A DNA stretch of 64,000 bases, taken from the NCBI GenBank assembly GCA_026018925.1, contig JAKSZU010000009.1, positions 39,267,194 to 39,331,193 on the forward strand, given 5' to 3'. The notes under the pieces were generated by a model. It made no database searches, was not told where the DNA came from, and saw only the letters and a program-made list of their open reading frames with translations. This document shows, piece by piece, positions 44,945 to 57,195 of this stretch; position 1 is the first letter of the stretch; each line of letters starts with the position of its first letter. A program made the translations under genes and the position numbers. The DNA is from Tupaia tana. Lineage: Eukaryota; Chordata; Mammalia; Scandentia; Tupaiidae.

Positions 44945-46854
44945 AATTTGTCTGAAAACATATAATGCCCTATATTGCCAAAGGAATACTGCACAAAAAC
45001 AGTAAAGTTAGAGCCATTTCATTCCCTGATCCCAAAATACATTACAAAGCTGTGATAATCAAAACAGCATGGTACTGGAACAAAACAGGCATGTAGATCA
45101 ATGGAATAAAATAGGAAACCCAGAAATAAACCCCAAAACATACAGCCAACTGAATTTCAACAAAGGGCACAAATTAATCCAATTGCAAAAAGAAAAATAT
45201 CTTCAGCAAACAGTGCTGGAAAAACTGGATATCCACCCACAGGAAAATAAAACTACCCCTATCTCTCACCATTCATAAAAATAAACTGAAAATGGATCAA
45301 ATATCTAAACATAAAATCTCAAACTATAAAACTACTGGTGGAAAAAATGGGAAACTCCTGGAAACATTGAAGTTGACAAAGATTTTTTAAAATATGACAC
45401 CCAAGGCAAAGGCAATAATCTCAAAAATAGATAGGTGGGATTACATCAGGTTGAAAAACTTCTGCACATCAAAAGAAACAATAATTGGAGTGAATCAGCA
45501 ACATTCAGAATAGCAGAATATATTTGCAATATATCCATCTTTTAGACAAGGGGCTGATAATCAGAATATACAAGGAACTCAAGCAGTTTATCCCCCCCAA
45601 TCAATCCAATTAAAAATGGGCAAATGAGCTGAACAGATAACTCTCCAAGTAAGATATATGAACAGCAAAAAAGCATTTGAAAAAGTGCTCAACATCCGTT
45701 GTCATAATGGAGATGCAAATCGAATTCACAGAGATACCATCTAACCCCAGTCAGAATGGCTAAGATTAAAATAATAAAGAATGGTAAGTGCTGATGAGGC
45801 TGCAGTGGAAAGGAAATTCTCTATAACTGTTGGTGGCATTGTAAATTAGTACAACCACTATGAAGAACAATATGGAGTTTCCTAAAAAAATTACAAATAA
45901 AGCTACCATATGATTCAGTAATTCCAGTCCTGGGTATCTACCCAAAAGATAGGAGTAAACAAAATGTATGCTTATGTGGAAAAGTACTTGCACATGCATT
46001 TTTATTGCAGCGTTATTACTAAAACAAGGAAATATCCAAGAACAGATGAATGGATTGAAAAAAAATGTGGCACATATACTATGGAATACTACTCAGCCAT
46101 AAAAATTTATGAGACCCTGGCATTTGACAGAATATGGATGAATATGGAAGATTTAATGCTGAGTGAAGCAAGCCAGATTATGAAGGAGAAGCATTGCATG
46201 TCCCCACTTAATATATACCAAATATCAGTATTCTATGACATAAAACTGAGAAAGTGGAAGGTATGAAGGCACAGAGAGCAATTCTAGATTCTAAATACAC
46301 TGTGGGAGGAGGGTGGACAATGTGCAAGTAGTGAGATGGAGGAAATCATGGCGAAAAAAAGAAAAGAGAAGCGAAGCATTTAATGAGTACAAAAATGTAA
46401 AATTATCTGCTGATGATAATGTATATGGTAATTTCTTTGGACTAATATACAATGTATTCATGCTGGGAAAATCCATTTTGTATGCTGTAAATATGTACAG
46501 TAATTAAATGTAAATTTTACAAATGTAAAAAAAATAGATTAAAAAAATAAGGAAAGTCTCTGCTGAAAAAGTTTTCCAGATACATTGGTTAATTTCTCCC
46601 AGATAATATTTGTCATGTAAAAACAGAACAAAACAATTCAACACAAAATACAGTGTTCTTTCTTTTGTGTAAGAATGAAGGCAATATAAAGATAAAATGT
46701 ACACACCTATATTTGTGTTCATTTGGACTTGTGTAAATAAACACTAGAAAATTTCAAATAAACTAAGAATGGGTTTATTTACATCTAGTGGTGATAACAA
46801 GATAGAATGGAAAAGTATTACTTCTCAGTATGTCTCTTTTCACATGATTTCTTT

Positions 46855-47364
46855 CTTTTTATGCCAAATGATACTTTTTTCTTTTTTCAGGGGTTTTTGC
46901 TATAGGGCGCGTGCGCTCACCAGAAAGAAAGAGACATAGAGACAGAAAGCGAGAAATCACCCCCAGGGGGGATGGCCATGCCGCAATCCCTTCTCCTCCA
47001 TTCTCCTCTCGGGATCTTGGGCACGCACACACACGCACCCGGCATGAGTTTAAGCCACCGGGTCTTGGACTTGAACCGTGGTCAACTACATGGGAGTTCA
47101 GTGACATAACCATTACGCTAACTGCTGATCCCACCAAAGGATACTTTTGCACAAGGAGCAGAAAGAGAAAGAGAGAGAGAGAATCACTTAATGGGGCCTG
47201 GTAAAGCCACAATCCTTTTTCATCCAATTTTCCTTCCTGAGGATCCTGGGCACTGTGTGCTTGGCACATTTTTTTAAGTTCACAGGGCCAGGACTCAAAA
47301 CCTGTTTGGCCATGTGAAATCTGGTTTCCTCTGCTTAACACTTAACCACTGCACTATAGGTTGC
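46855..47364 (-). mobile_element. Old SINE-A, reverse orientation, split by a young SINE-A
   Basis: The right part 47132-47364 (AGGAGCAGAAAGAGAAAGAG to GTGGTTAAGTGTTAAGC read in reverse) is a decayed SINE-A. Its T-rich 3' end lies left of the younger insertion. Confidence 0.7.
46880..47131 (-). mobile_element. SINE-A, young, nested
   Basis: GGGATCAGCAGTTAGCGTAATGG at its 5' end. TSD CCAAATGATACTTTT (46863-46877) and CCAAAGGATACTTTT (about 47133-47147). Confidence 0.93.
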
Positions 47365-47831
47365 ACCACACCCCTTCTCACATAATTTTAAATTTTAAAA
47401 CATATGCATTAATAACACAAAAATGAAAAACATGAAAGCAATTGTTATTTTTAATGGTTACATGTCATCACATTGTGCATATACTTTATTTTAACCAAAC
47501 TATTATTGATTGGCATTTAGACCTTATTTTTTATCATGTTTGGAACAAATAAGATTTTGACCAACAAACCTACATACAAATCTATATGTACATGTCTGAT
47601 ATATTCTCATGTACAGAGTTACTTGGTTAAGAAGGATTATCATATTGACAAATTGTCTTCCAGGACACTCATAAATAGTGAAGTTTTCTTCCAGCAGTTT
47701 GTGAGTCTGGCTCTTTCATAGCTCCCTGACCATGACTGACACCAATCAGGATAATAACTTTGCAAATTTGAGGGTCAAAAATAGCATACCATTGTTGTTT
47801 GCACTTAGTTGTTCTGATTGCTATTGATTCA
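47365..47831. other. Possible degraded L1-like DNA
   Basis: AATAAGATTTTGACC... and nearby AT-rich sequence have no firm assignment. Confidence 0.35.
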
Positions 47832-48062
47832 GAAGTGCAATTCAGCATAGTGGTTAATAGCACAGGTTTTGAGGCCACACAAATTTAGATGTAAATTCTG
47901 GTTCCACCATACCAGTCACCTGTTCTTAGACACTTTAATTATCACTCCTTATTCTCAGTTTCTTAAGTTGTACAGTGGAAATTAAATATGTACTATAAAG
48001 ATGTTTATTGTGAATAGTTACACAATTCTTGGCATAAAGTATTCAGGAAATGTTAGTTTTCT
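47832..48062 (+). repeat. MIR
   Basis: Nearly complete order: AGCATAGTGGTTAATAGCACAGG, TTTTGAGGCCACAC, TTCTGGTTCCACCATACC, CTCAGTTTCTTAAGTTGTACAG, TTCTTGGCATAAAGTATTCAGGAAATG. Confidence 0.9.
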
Positions 48063-48426
48063 CCATCCTAATAATCATAAGCCTACTTCTGCAGGAGCTG
48101 GTAATTGGTTGTCTTATCTCTGGAAAGAGAAAGATGGAAAAAGGAAGGTGTAGCATTTATGTAATGGCAAGAGGGCAATGGAAAGATAAACAAGAGTGTC
48201 CAGTTGTCATTATATTGTTAAATTTATTACTTGATAGTGAGTGTGCTTGACATCTTTAGGAACAGTAAGGGATTTGGAGTGTAGCGAAAAATACATAGAA
48301 TTCTTTGAGTCAGATGAGTTCATGTACCAACTACAAACCTCTGACCTATGGGCAATGGAAGTGGAGCTGTGCTTCTATTTTCTTTATAAAAATGATAGTA
48401 TTTGTATTTGCTTGTTGCATCAGTAG
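48063..48426. other. Unassigned DNA
   Basis: No supported feature; a 61-codon frame at 48241-48426 looks random. Confidence 0.4.
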
Positions 48427-48711
48427 TCCCCAAGACAGGCCTCAGATTCAGTGATTCTTTACATGAACTCACCGGACTCATAAGTCATTACACCTATGAT
48501 TACAGCTTATTACAGTGAAAAAATGCAAAGCAATTTGGAAAAGAAAAACGACACAGGGTGAAGTCCAAAGGAAACTAGGCATAAACTCCCAACAGTCTTT
48601 TCCCAGTGGAATTACACATCTTATTCCTCTAGCAATGAACAAGTTGGTATAAAACATATAAAGTGCTATCTACCAAAAAAGCTCATTATAGATTCAGTGT
48701 CCCAGGGTGGT

Positions 48712-49232
48712 GGTGGTTGTTGTTGTCATAGGGTGTATACACACTGGAGAGAGATAAATAATAAAAATGAGAAATCATCCCCCAAGGGGAATGGCCATGC
48801 TGGAATCCCTTCTCCATTTTCTTCTTGGGATTTTGGTCATGCACACGCATTTGTCAGGTATGATTTTTTCTTTTTTTTGGAGAGGTTTTTGCTATAGGGT
48901 GTGTGTGCTCGCCAGACAGACAGACAGAGACATAGAGACAGAAAGCAAGAAATCACCCCCCGGGGGGATGGTCACTCCACAATCCCTTCTCCTCCATTCT
49001 CCTCTCGGGATCTTGGGCACGCACGCACATGCGCCCTGCGCGAGTTTTAAGCCACCGGGTCCAGGACGCGAACCACGGTCGACTACGTGGGAGTCCAGCG
49101 ACATAGCCATTATGCTAACTGCTAGTTTCCTCAGGTATGTTTTTCAAGACACCAGGTCTCAAACTTGAACCATACTGTCATCTATATGGGATCCTGGGCC
49201 TTAACCACCACACCACGAATGGACCCTGTCCC
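48712..49232 (-). mobile_element. Old SINE-A, reverse orientation, host of a young SINE-A
   Basis: Left part 48712-48870 (CATAGGGTGTATACACACTGG..., palindrome CCCCAAGGGG) and right part 49131-49232 (TTTCAAGACACCAGGTCTC..., ACCACACCACGAATGGACC) together form one element. Confidence 0.82.
48871..49130 (-). mobile_element. SINE-A, young, nested in an old SINE-A
   Basis: TSD TCAGGTATGATTTTTTC (48854-48870) and TCAGGTATGTTTTTC (49131-49145). CpG-rich, with a triple GACA variant in the TC-rich region. Confidence 0.94.
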
Positions 49233-49319
49233 GAGTTTTAGTGGGGATAGGTCACATAGGCATCCTATATCCAGCATGTACAAAAAATTCTCAACTCTCA
49301 GAATTTAAGGAAGTGTTTG

Positions 49320-49591
49320 GGGGTCAGCATATGCCATAGTGGTTATGTCACTGGACTCCCATGTGTCTGATTGCAGTTTGAGTCCTGGACCTGGAGGCTT
49401 GAAACTCACATCAGGCATGTGTGTGTGCATGCCCAATATCTGGGAAGAAAATGGCAGGAAAGGGATTGCTGCATGGCTATCCCTCCTAAGGGGGGGGAGG
49501 GTGATTTCTCACTTTCTTTCTCTGTTTGTCTCTGTCTTTCTGGTGAGCACACGGTCCCTATAGCAAAAAAATCCCCTCCCCCCAAAAAAGC
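49320..49591 (+). mobile_element. SINE-A
   Basis: GGGTCAGCATATGCCATAGTGG head. Exact TSD AAGTGTTTG at 49311-49319 and 49592-49600. The palindrome and tail contain G and C homopolymer runs. Confidence 0.92.
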
Positions 49592-50381
49592 AAGTGTTTG
49601 GCAAGAACCAAATGTTTAAGGACAGTGAGCTTTCCTTCTTACCTAGGGAAAGTCTTCTATCAATGTAGAAAAGTATTTACAGGCCAAATTTCCAGACAGC
49701 AGCCAAAGGCCAACCTTATAAGTAGGCTTTTCTAATGATAAATACTTTCAGATTTACTATACTAACATTTTTCATGCATAGTTCATCTTCTTGGTCCTTG
49801 GCCAAGTCAAGCAAAATAAGTATCAGTAAACCTTGAATACCAGAGTGAGTCCAATCTACCATACTGGCTTTAGTTATACCCTCTATAATCTTAGATTTAG
49901 CCACTTAAAACAAATCCCAGTAACCCTAAAAGCTTATCTTAGAAAACCAGGAGACTTCCTCCTTAAGTTTCTATATTAATCTTTTTACTTAGCCTGAGGC
50001 ATCCATTCAGGCAAAGCACAAATCTGGTGGATAAACGAAAGCTCACTTGAAAGTTGTTCACAGCTGATGTAATGTCACGGGAATCAGGGTGCACGTATAG
50101 GTACAATCCCAGAGGGCATATATGATACCCCTGTAAATGACAAGATTGTATTTGTTGGGCACTCTGAGAAAGTTTTACATTTGTCAGAAGACACAAAACC
50201 CCATTGTGGCCTCCTATTGTGGTGCCTTCTGACCTAAAGTTCTTTTGAAACTTATAGTTTAGTCCTTGGTTTCAGAGGGACCACCTGAAAAGCAGTGCTA
50301 TGGTTTGAATGTATCCCCTCCAAAAATTAGGTGTTGCCAATGTGAGAGTATTTAAAAGTGGGACATTTAAGAGATGATTGA

Positions 50382-50542
50382 GGGGCAGCAAGTGGCATGA
50401 TGGTTAAGGTGTTGGACTCCCAAATGGTTGACTACAATTTCAGTCCCAGACCTGGTGACTTGCTTTCTCACTTTCTTTCTCTCTCTGGTCAAAATAAACA
50501 TAAATAATAATGAATAAAATTAAATAAAAATTATTTTTAAAA
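50382..50542 (+). mobile_element. SINE-C inserted in the LTR
   Basis: GGGGCAGCAAGTGGCATGATGG head, TGCTTTCTCACTTTC, TGGTCAAAATAAACATAAAT end. TSD AGATGATT before, AGGTGATT after. Confidence 0.9.
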
Positions 50543-50795
50543 AGGTGATTCAGTTGTGAGGGCTCCTTCCCTCAGAAATAGGATGAAGGCCTTTATAAAA
50601 GAGAGTTCGTGTAGTGTTTGGTTAGCTTGCCCATTCATTTTCCATCATGTGAGGATACAGCAGTCCTCCTTTCCAGAGAATATAGTAACAAGGTGTTATC
50701 TTGGAAGCAGAGAGCAACCTTCACTAGAAAACAGAACTTGCTTGCACTTGATCTTGGACTTTGTAGACTATAGAACTGTAGGAAAATAAATTTCT

Positions 50796-51034
50796 GGGGA
50801 TCAGCAGATGGTGTAATAGTTATGTCACTGGACTCCCACATAGTCAACAGACCTGGCAACTTAAAACTCATGTCAGGCACGTGTACATGCATGCCCCAAA
50901 TTGTGAGTGGATAATAAAAGAAAAATTGATTGTGACATGGCCATCCTCCCATGGGGGATGATTTTTTGCTCTGTCTCTCTCTGTCTCTGTGGCAAGCACA
51001 TATGCCCTATAGCAAAAATCTCTCTAAAAAGCTT
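50796..51034 (+). mobile_element. SINE-A inserted in the LTR
   Basis: Exact TSD AAAATAAATTTCT at 50783-50795 and 51035-51047. The B box region is deleted (TAGTCAACAGACCTGG). Confidence 0.94.
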
Positions 51035-51110
51035 AAAATAAATTTCTGTTCTTTATAAATGACCCAGTCTCAGGTATTTTTGCTATAGCAGCACAAAACA
51101 GACCAAGACA

Positions 51111-51654
51111 AGGAGTCAAGTCCAATTTCACTTCATGACACTGATGTCCACAACATCAGCCAGTCTATCTCACAAATGTAGCGTACAGCTGGAGGTGTTC
51201 TACATGGAAAATGCAGAAACTGAGACCTCTGTCTGTTGTCTCATAGCCTGCACTGATGAATATGAAGATACTAGGTTTTGAAGTCAGTTTGAATTCAAAG
51301 TGCTTGTAGAATTTTGGGAATGAAGCATAAAAGTAGGGTTTTGTTTTGAGGGGAAGGAGAAGGGGAAAGATTTATAGAGCAGTTCTGAAAAACAAATGCC
51401 ATCAATGTCCTTCCCTGCCCAATTTCAAAACAATTTTGAAATCCATGCAATTTTTTTTAATAATATGCCTCCCTAGGCGCTGAGTTGTTTTTCCTCTGTT
51501 GCTATAAAATCAATGCCCCATTCAGTATTCACTACTTTTTAAAAATTTCATTATATTGCATAGACCTTTCATTTGGAAAGGTTATATGTCAGAAAGACAA
51601 AATTATTTTTATATAAAAACTTTTTTATACAATTTAACTCAAAAGATGTGCTGC
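51111..51654. other. Unassigned; possible MITE fragment
   Basis: 51430-51475 (AACAATTTTGAAATCCATGC, TAATAATATGCC) resembles the middle of the mariner-like MITE seen at 52.35 kb. Otherwise nothing is supported. Confidence 0.35.
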
Positions 51655-51898
51655 AGGAGCCAGCCAAGTGGCATGGTGGTTAAGAAAGTGACATCCCACA
51701 TGGTAACTAAGTGGGTCAAGTCCTGGATCCAGCAGACTTAAACCATGCTGGGTGTATGTGTATGCATGCCCAGAATTCTGGGAGAATAGACGAGAAAGGA
51801 TTTTGGCATGGCCATCTCCCCTGAGGGGTGATTTCTCACTTTTCCTCTCTCTGCCTCTCCCTCTGTGTCTGGCAAGCACAGATGCCCTATAGCAATAA
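51655..51898 (+). mobile_element. SINE-A
   Basis: GGAGCCAGCCAAGTGGCATGG head, GGTCAAGTCCTGG B-box relic, CTGAGGGGTGATTTCTCAC, CTATAGCAATAAC end. No TSD seen. Confidence 0.86.
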
Positions 51899-52311
51899 CT
51901 AAGAATAATCAGAATGAACTCTTATATTTATTTATTTGAAATTTTAAACTTTGCCTTCTAAAATGAGTTTACTTAATCCCTTTCTCATTCAGTTCCTTTT
52001 GTCTTGATCATGTATTCAGTGAGCAGGTGCAGAAAGATCAGTTCTTTTGGGGAGATAACAGTATTTAACAAACGGTCTTACTAAGATGTGTATACTAGGA
52101 AAAAAGTGAGAAGAATGGCATCAGGTTGTCAGTGCAATGTTCCAAACTTCAACTAATCCATAAAGCTGAAGACTAAAGGTCAAAAGCAGTGAGGTATCCT
52201 AGAGGTTGATAATTCATGTTCAGAGTAAATGGAGTGGTCTCAGTGCTGTGATGCGTCCTTTCTCACCTTATAGTTTTTTCAGGGATCACAAGTTAGAAAT
52301 GCAAGAACTTT
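51899..52311. other. Unassigned DNA
   Basis: No supported feature. Confidence 0.4.
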
Positions 52312-52424
52312 AACTTTTTCATGGAAAAATGGTATATAAGCGTGAGTTTATTTTGGTGCAAAACAATTTAGAAATCCACACTTTTTGTATAACATGCATT
52401 TTCCACAAACTTTTTGAAGACCCC
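52312..52424. mobile_element. Mariner-like MITE
   Basis: ACTTTTTCATGGAAAAATGG at one end and TTTTCCACAAACTTTTTGAAG at the other. The core GTTTATTTTGGTGCAAAAC matches the reverse of the 17.95-kb copy. Confidence 0.75.
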
Positions 52425-52708
52425 TTGCGTAAAGGTTTGAACAATTTGATGTTGCATGGTTCTATCAAAGAACAAGCTTTCCTACTGGGCATATGAAAAT
52501 GACCCACAAAGTCCAGTCACTATCCTGATGCTATATGGTCTCACAGAGGGGAGTCCTCAATCTGTAAAGTTCCCAGTCTGAGTACTACTCATTGAGTTAT
52601 GCTTTCAGTTCAGCACAGCTCTTGCTGAGATTAAAACGGCCCCTAGTGAGACAGTAAAAGATTTCAGTTTTGAGCCAATTCCAGTTGTTAAGTAAAGATG
52701 ATTAACCC

Positions 52709-52888
52709 AGGGCTGGCAGGTGGCATGGTGGTTGAGGTGCTAGACTCCCACATGTCTGACCACAGTTCGAGTTCCGGATCTGGCAGTTTGCTTTCTCACT
52801 CTTTCTCCTCACTCTCTCTCTCTTTCTCCCTGTGTCTCTCATCAAATTAAAATAATAATATTAATTAATTAATTAATTAATTAATAAA
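52709..52888 (+). mobile_element. SINE-C
   Basis: GGGCTGGCAGGTGGCATGGTGG head, AGTTCGAGTTCCGG B box, TCATCAAATTAAAATAATAAT end extended by an (ATTA)n run. Confidence 0.92.
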
Positions 52889-53780
52889 ATGATAAGTCCA
52901 TGGTTTTGGACTAAGTTACTATTCCAGGCCCCAATAGACCAGACCAAAATGGAGTCATTCACATTAAAATGCCACATCATCAAACTGAAACATTAAGGAA
53001 CCTGACAGATCCCAAAGCACAGCAATTTTTCTATATGATGGAAGATTCCGGTCTGCCTGAGTCAGCACTATAAGGAAATAAAACTTACCCACATCTTGTG
53101 GCTTTCTTAGAAATGTGCACTTGAAATAGCTCAAGGTGCTAGCTAGACTCATTGGACTTCCTATTTTATAAACATTTTCATCGCCTCAGTATATTCCTCT
53201 CTTACCTTCCATCAGTTACATCTGTCAAAAGAAAAATAAATAAATATTTATTTTATTTAGTGGAGTTTAATTGAGTAAATCTTAACAGGATTTGAATCCA
53301 GCAGTTTCCCAGGCCAACTTCCGAGTAACTCTGGGTAGCCTCATGGTATTTTAAGTTCTGGAAAGGGAAAGTAATGTATAAAAATGAAAGTGAATGAATG
53401 AGGTAGAAAAAAAATTGGGGTTGGCTGCATTTAGAAGTTTGTCTGAGTTAGCATAGTTTAAAAGGCAGAATGCCTGTGATTAACTGAAGTCTAGCTGCTG
53501 TGATTGGCTGTAACATAACAACCAGCCAAAAAACAGCCTTATCTACTTGAGGTCCCAGTTTAGGGAAATCAAGCAGAAGTATGGAGGGCTTTTTTTTTAT
53601 ATTACTTAACATATCTATTAGTTATAACATTCAAAATGTTTCCGTTACAACAATGTGTCAGACTCACTCACTGTATCTGAAGTCCTCTGGCTCTCTATCA
53701 CAAATATAACCAAACATTGCTGTGTAAGACTTCTGCTAGTCTCTCTTATGACTTTTGTTGTTAAAATTATCCTGACATCT
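52889..53780. other. Unassigned; possibly an old LTR
   Basis: 53280-53600 has LTR-like words (GGATTTGAATCCAGCAGTTTC, GCTGTGATTGGCTGTAAC with an ATTGG box), but no family is recognised. Confidence 0.35.
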
Positions 53781-54051
53781 GGGGACCAGCAGTTGGAGTA
53801 ATGGCTATGTTGCTGGACTCCCATGTAGCCGACCGCGGTTTGAGTCCTGGACCCGGTGGCTTAAACTCACACCAGATGTGTGTGCATGTGTGTGCAAGAT
53901 CCTGAGAGGAGAATGGAGGAGAAGGGATTGTGGTGTGGCCATCCCCCATTTCTCGCCTTCTGTCTCTCTGTCTCTCTCTGTCTTTCTGGCTAGTGCACGT
54001 GCCCTATAACAAAAACCTCTCAAAACAAACAAGCAAAAAACCAAACAAACA
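53781..54051 (+). mobile_element. SINE-A with a long TSD
   Basis: GGGGACCAGCAGTTGGAGTAATGG head. The palindrome is deleted (CCATCCCCCATTTCTCG). TSD AAAATTATCCTGACATCT (53763-53780) and AAAATTATCCTGAAATCT (54052-54069). Confidence 0.95.
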
Positions 54052-54069
54052 AAAATTATCCTGAAATCT

Positions 54070-54832
54070 GTAAGACCTTCAGGTACGATATTCAGAGTAA
54101 CTTGAATCCTGTGGTCCTGCCCAAATAACTCTTGCTTTATTTACTTTGCCTCAGCATTTCTATTAGATTAACACAGGAAATTAAGAACTGAGAATTCAGC
54201 ATTCCAAAGGCCAGTGGGTTTTCTCACCAACAGCAAAATCTAGACCCTGTAGGGTCAAATAGCTATACTCTAAGTCCAAGAAATAAAGCAAGGCTTTCCC
54301 AAACCCACTTTATCTTCTCAGCCTTGGTGTCCAAATCGACCTTCTTTAAAATATTCCCACCAGGCTGGAATGGCATCTTCCTCTAGGCATCAGGCATCTA
54401 ATTTTATAAGAGCTCATTAGCAAACCAAAATATGCTTTTTAAAACTCCAAATGTGTAATCTCCATCTGAAGATTACCCCTCTTTTTATCTTGTTTCTCTT
54501 TTTCCGGAAGCTCTGGCAAATAAAACAGCATAGTTAAAATCATCAGTGATAATAGAACTGTTTTATTTCCAATACTCGAGAGAGTTTTAAGTTCCAATGC
54601 ATTCACCAGCATCACAATGCAAGAGGGCTGTATCCCAGTAAATTTTGCATGTATGCAGCTTTCCCTTTAGCACTTATGAAATTATAATCATATAACATTT
54701 TTCATCAAATTTTATTACACATCAAGAGCCATAGCCACCAATAAAAGTCATTTTCAAAAGCCACTCCCCCTCTCCTATTGCAAGTTTACTCTAGCACATC
54801 TCAATATAGTTGGTGATTAAAGAATTACGACT
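54070..54832. other. Unassigned DNA
   Basis: No supported feature. Confidence 0.4.
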
Positions 54833-54952
54833 AGGCTCTCTCTGCTCTTCTGTCTCTCTCAGGCCAGTGCACACACCATATGGCAAAAATCTAAATAGAA
54901 AAGAAAAGAGAAAAGGAAAAAAAAGGAAAGAAAAAGATTGGGGAAGGGTGCC
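54833..54952 (+). mobile_element. SINE-A tail fragment
   Basis: TCTCTCTGCTCTTCTGTC, CAGTGCACACACCATATGGC, AAAAATCTAAATAG and an A-rich run correspond to the last third of a SINE-A. The 5' two-thirds are absent. Confidence 0.65.
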
Positions 54953-55984
54953 TGCTCCAGCCCCATGACCTGACCTTTTTTCATCCCACTTGGAAGAGAG
55001 AGCAATGCAGATCTTCAACATTCTCACTCAAAGCCTACCTTTGTGATTTTTTGGATCATGTTCCCTGTCACCTGGAGAAGAGAATAACTACAAAAAACTT
55101 TACTTTCTTTTCCCTGTCCAATGACCACTTTGGGGAATGCTTGGGTCCTTTTTACCCCCACCTGGAAGAAAGAACAAAATCCAAAGGAGATCCAGGGAGC
55201 CAGCTCTCCTGTGGTTGGACCTATCATTTGGAAATTCCATGGGGAGCTTTTGCCTCTCACCATGACAGAAGAAGCTGCCCTTCCCTACCATGCATGACTG
55301 CAGAGCTACCCAGTCACCGAGTTTTCACCATTTCCCACCTCTCTCACTTGTACTTTTCCAAATAGTTCCGTAGTCATAATTCAATAAGTTTGGCTCATTC
55401 TCACGAGTCCCTCCACAGACACTGCTACATCAGAGGACACCAAGAGTACCCATATGTTCGCAGATTCAGTAGAAAAATTCATAGGACTTGGCAAATAGTT
55501 TTCCTCCAAGCTAAAATGTGTTGAAGTGATGTAGTAAAGGTTACACAGCCAGATCCTAAGAAAGAAGAGGAGGTTTGGAGCAAGCCAAGAGTACATTTCC
55601 TTATTCTTTTCCATTCCTATCAGTGCTCACGCAGAGCACTTTCAGCAGCAATGCAAATGCAGCAATATGTGTGATATTTCTCTCCCATTAGAAATTCAGT
55701 GCCCAGATATTTACTGGGGTCTGATCACTTAACTATCCTCTGCCTAAGACATACTAAAGATTTAGTCTCTCAAAAGAAAATCATTGCATTTGCATAGTCT
55801 AGGTAGAGTGAGGTTCACTCCTCATTTAAACATGTTTTTTTTTAATCAATGCAAAGTTTGCTAGTTTACCAGTTAAGTTGCAGACACCAACCAAATGACA
55901 CACTTATAAATATTTCCTCCTGTCTCCTTCTCTTTTTCTTTTACTTTCTTCCTTCCCTTTTTTTTTTTGTGGGGGTGGGGTGGG
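54953..55984. other. 1 kb unassigned, with a loosely repeated motif
   Basis: CACTTGGAAGAGAG, CACCTGGAGAAGAG and CACCTGGAAGAAAG recur at roughly 90-bp spacing (54988, 55070, 55160). Frames of 77-104 codons here (for example 55051-55365 plus, 55381-55614 minus) lack any family I recognise. Confidence 0.35.
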
Positions 55985-56491
55985 TGGAGGAAGGAACAGT
56001 TTTATCAAGATCAAGTTCACATACTATGCAATTCACCACTTCAATTCTATAGTAAAATGATTTTTAATATATTCACAGAGTATTGCAACCATCACCAAAA
56101 TTAAGCATAGGACATTTTCATAATTCCAAAAGAAATTCTGTACCTATCAATAGGCGCCTGGCACCACTATTCTAATGACTATCTCTCAAGACTTACCTAC
56201 TCTGGACAAGTCATATAAATGAATTATAGAGTCACATGGTATTGTGTCTGGCTTCTTTCAACTAGCATAATGTTTTCAAGGTTTAACTCTGTTACAGCCT
56301 GTATTAGTATTTCGTTCTTTTTTGTGACTATATAATATTCCATTGTTTAGATGGACCATAGTTTGTTTATCCACTCATTAGTCAATGAGTGTTTGGGCTA
56401 TTCTTGTTTTGGGCTATTGTGAATAGCGCTGCTATAAGCATTCCTGTAAAAATATTTAACAACCTGTTTTCAATTAGAGAGATATATAAGA

Positions 56492-56593
56492 GATCTTCAA
56501 AAAGTTCATGAAAGATGCATATTATACACATAGAAAACTATCCAAGTATTTCTTTAAAATTAAATCAATATTTTCCCCAAATTTTGAAGTCCT
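56492..56593. mobile_element. Mariner-like MITE in the L1
   Basis: TCTTCAAAAAGTTCATG at the left and CCCCAAATTTTGAAGTC at the right, within TATATAAGAG / CTCTTATATAT flanks. Shorter and more decayed than the other copies. Confidence 0.6.
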
Positions 56594-56910
56594 CTTATAT
56601 ATCAAAAAGTGAAACTGCTGAGTTATATGCTAATTATATAATAAAGCTTATGAAAAACTGCTGTTTTCCATGGCCGATGCACTATTTTATAGTCTCATCA
56701 ACAACATACAAAGGCTCCAATATCTCTATGTCCTTGCCAACACTTGCTTTTTTCCTTTTTTTTTATTACAATGATCCTAGTGTATAAGTGTTATCTCATT
56801 GTGGTTTTGATTTATACCTCATTATCTTTCCATGTGCTTATTGACTTTTTGTATGTCTTCTTTGGAGAAATGTGTATTCAGATCCCTTGTAATTTTGCAA
56901 CCTGGATTAT

Positions 56911-57195
56911 CTTTTTTGTTTGCTTTGTTTTGTTTTGTTTTGTTTGAGAGATTTCTACAATAGGGTGTGTGTGTTCACTAGAGAGACAGAGAGAAAGAAA
57001 GTGAGAAATCACCCTCCTAGGGTAGATGGCCACACTGCAATCCCTTTTCCTCCATTCTCCTTTAAGATTTTTGGGCATGCACGCACATACACCCAGCGTG
57101 AGTTTCAAGCCACTGGGTTTGGGACTTGAATCTCAGTTGACCATGTAGGAATCCAGCACCTCAACTACTACAGCACTACACTACCTGCTGGCCCT
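56911..57195 (-). mobile_element. SINE-A, reverse orientation, (TTTTG)n tail
   Basis: The tail reads as TTTGTTTTG repeats on plus. Body CTACAATAGGGTGTG to the head GGGCCAGCAGGTAGTGTAG read in reverse. Inserted in antisense L1. Confidence 0.88.

Larger units (their letters stand above)
41320..46545 (+). mobile_element. Long, dead L1: ORF1 C-terminus through ORF2 to 3' end
   Basis: 41420-41760 translates (with stops) as the RNA-binding C-terminal half of L1 ORF1 (for example SDKQKLKEFTNTRQFFKKY). ORF2 begins near 41850 (LNINGLNS-like, endonuclease). EN C-terminal codons at 42745-42920 and RT follow. The RT active box reads [14 protein letters not shown], so the first Asp of the usual F/YADD is Asn (AAT at 44341-44343). 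The C-terminal region and 3' UTR end near 46545. It contains a retrocopy (42330-42747) and a truncated L1 (44777-44944). Frameshifts throughout. Confidence 0.93.
48427..50290 (-). mobile_element. Probable ERVL-class LTR, reverse orientation, broken up by SINEs
   Basis: Non-SINE parts (48440-48710, 49233-49318, 49600-50000) read in order like one old LTR: GGACTCATAAGTCATTAC, AATTCCTCTAGCAATGAAC-type sequence, TAGTGGGGATAGGTCACATAGGCATC, AGTGTTTGGCAAGAACC. The boundaries are uncertain and no gag/pol/env is present. Confidence 0.5.
50295..51110 (+). mobile_element. MaLR-type solo LTR with two SINE insertions
   Basis: Starts GTGCTATGGTTTGAATGTATC, then TTAAAAGTGGGACATTTAAGAG, ATGTGAGGATACAGCAG, CTTGATCTTGGACTTTG, AATAAATTTCTGTTCTTTATAAATGACCC and CAGGTATTTTTGCTATAGCAGC. 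A SINE-C (50382) and a SINE-A (50796) interrupt it. Confidence 0.92.

Noticed and set aside
55051..55365. 104-codon plus-strand frame and overlapping minus frames at 55.0-55.6 kb
   Set aside because: No family resemblance, frames overlap on both strands with similar quality, and a loosely repeated motif suggests repeat origin. Not enough to call a gene.
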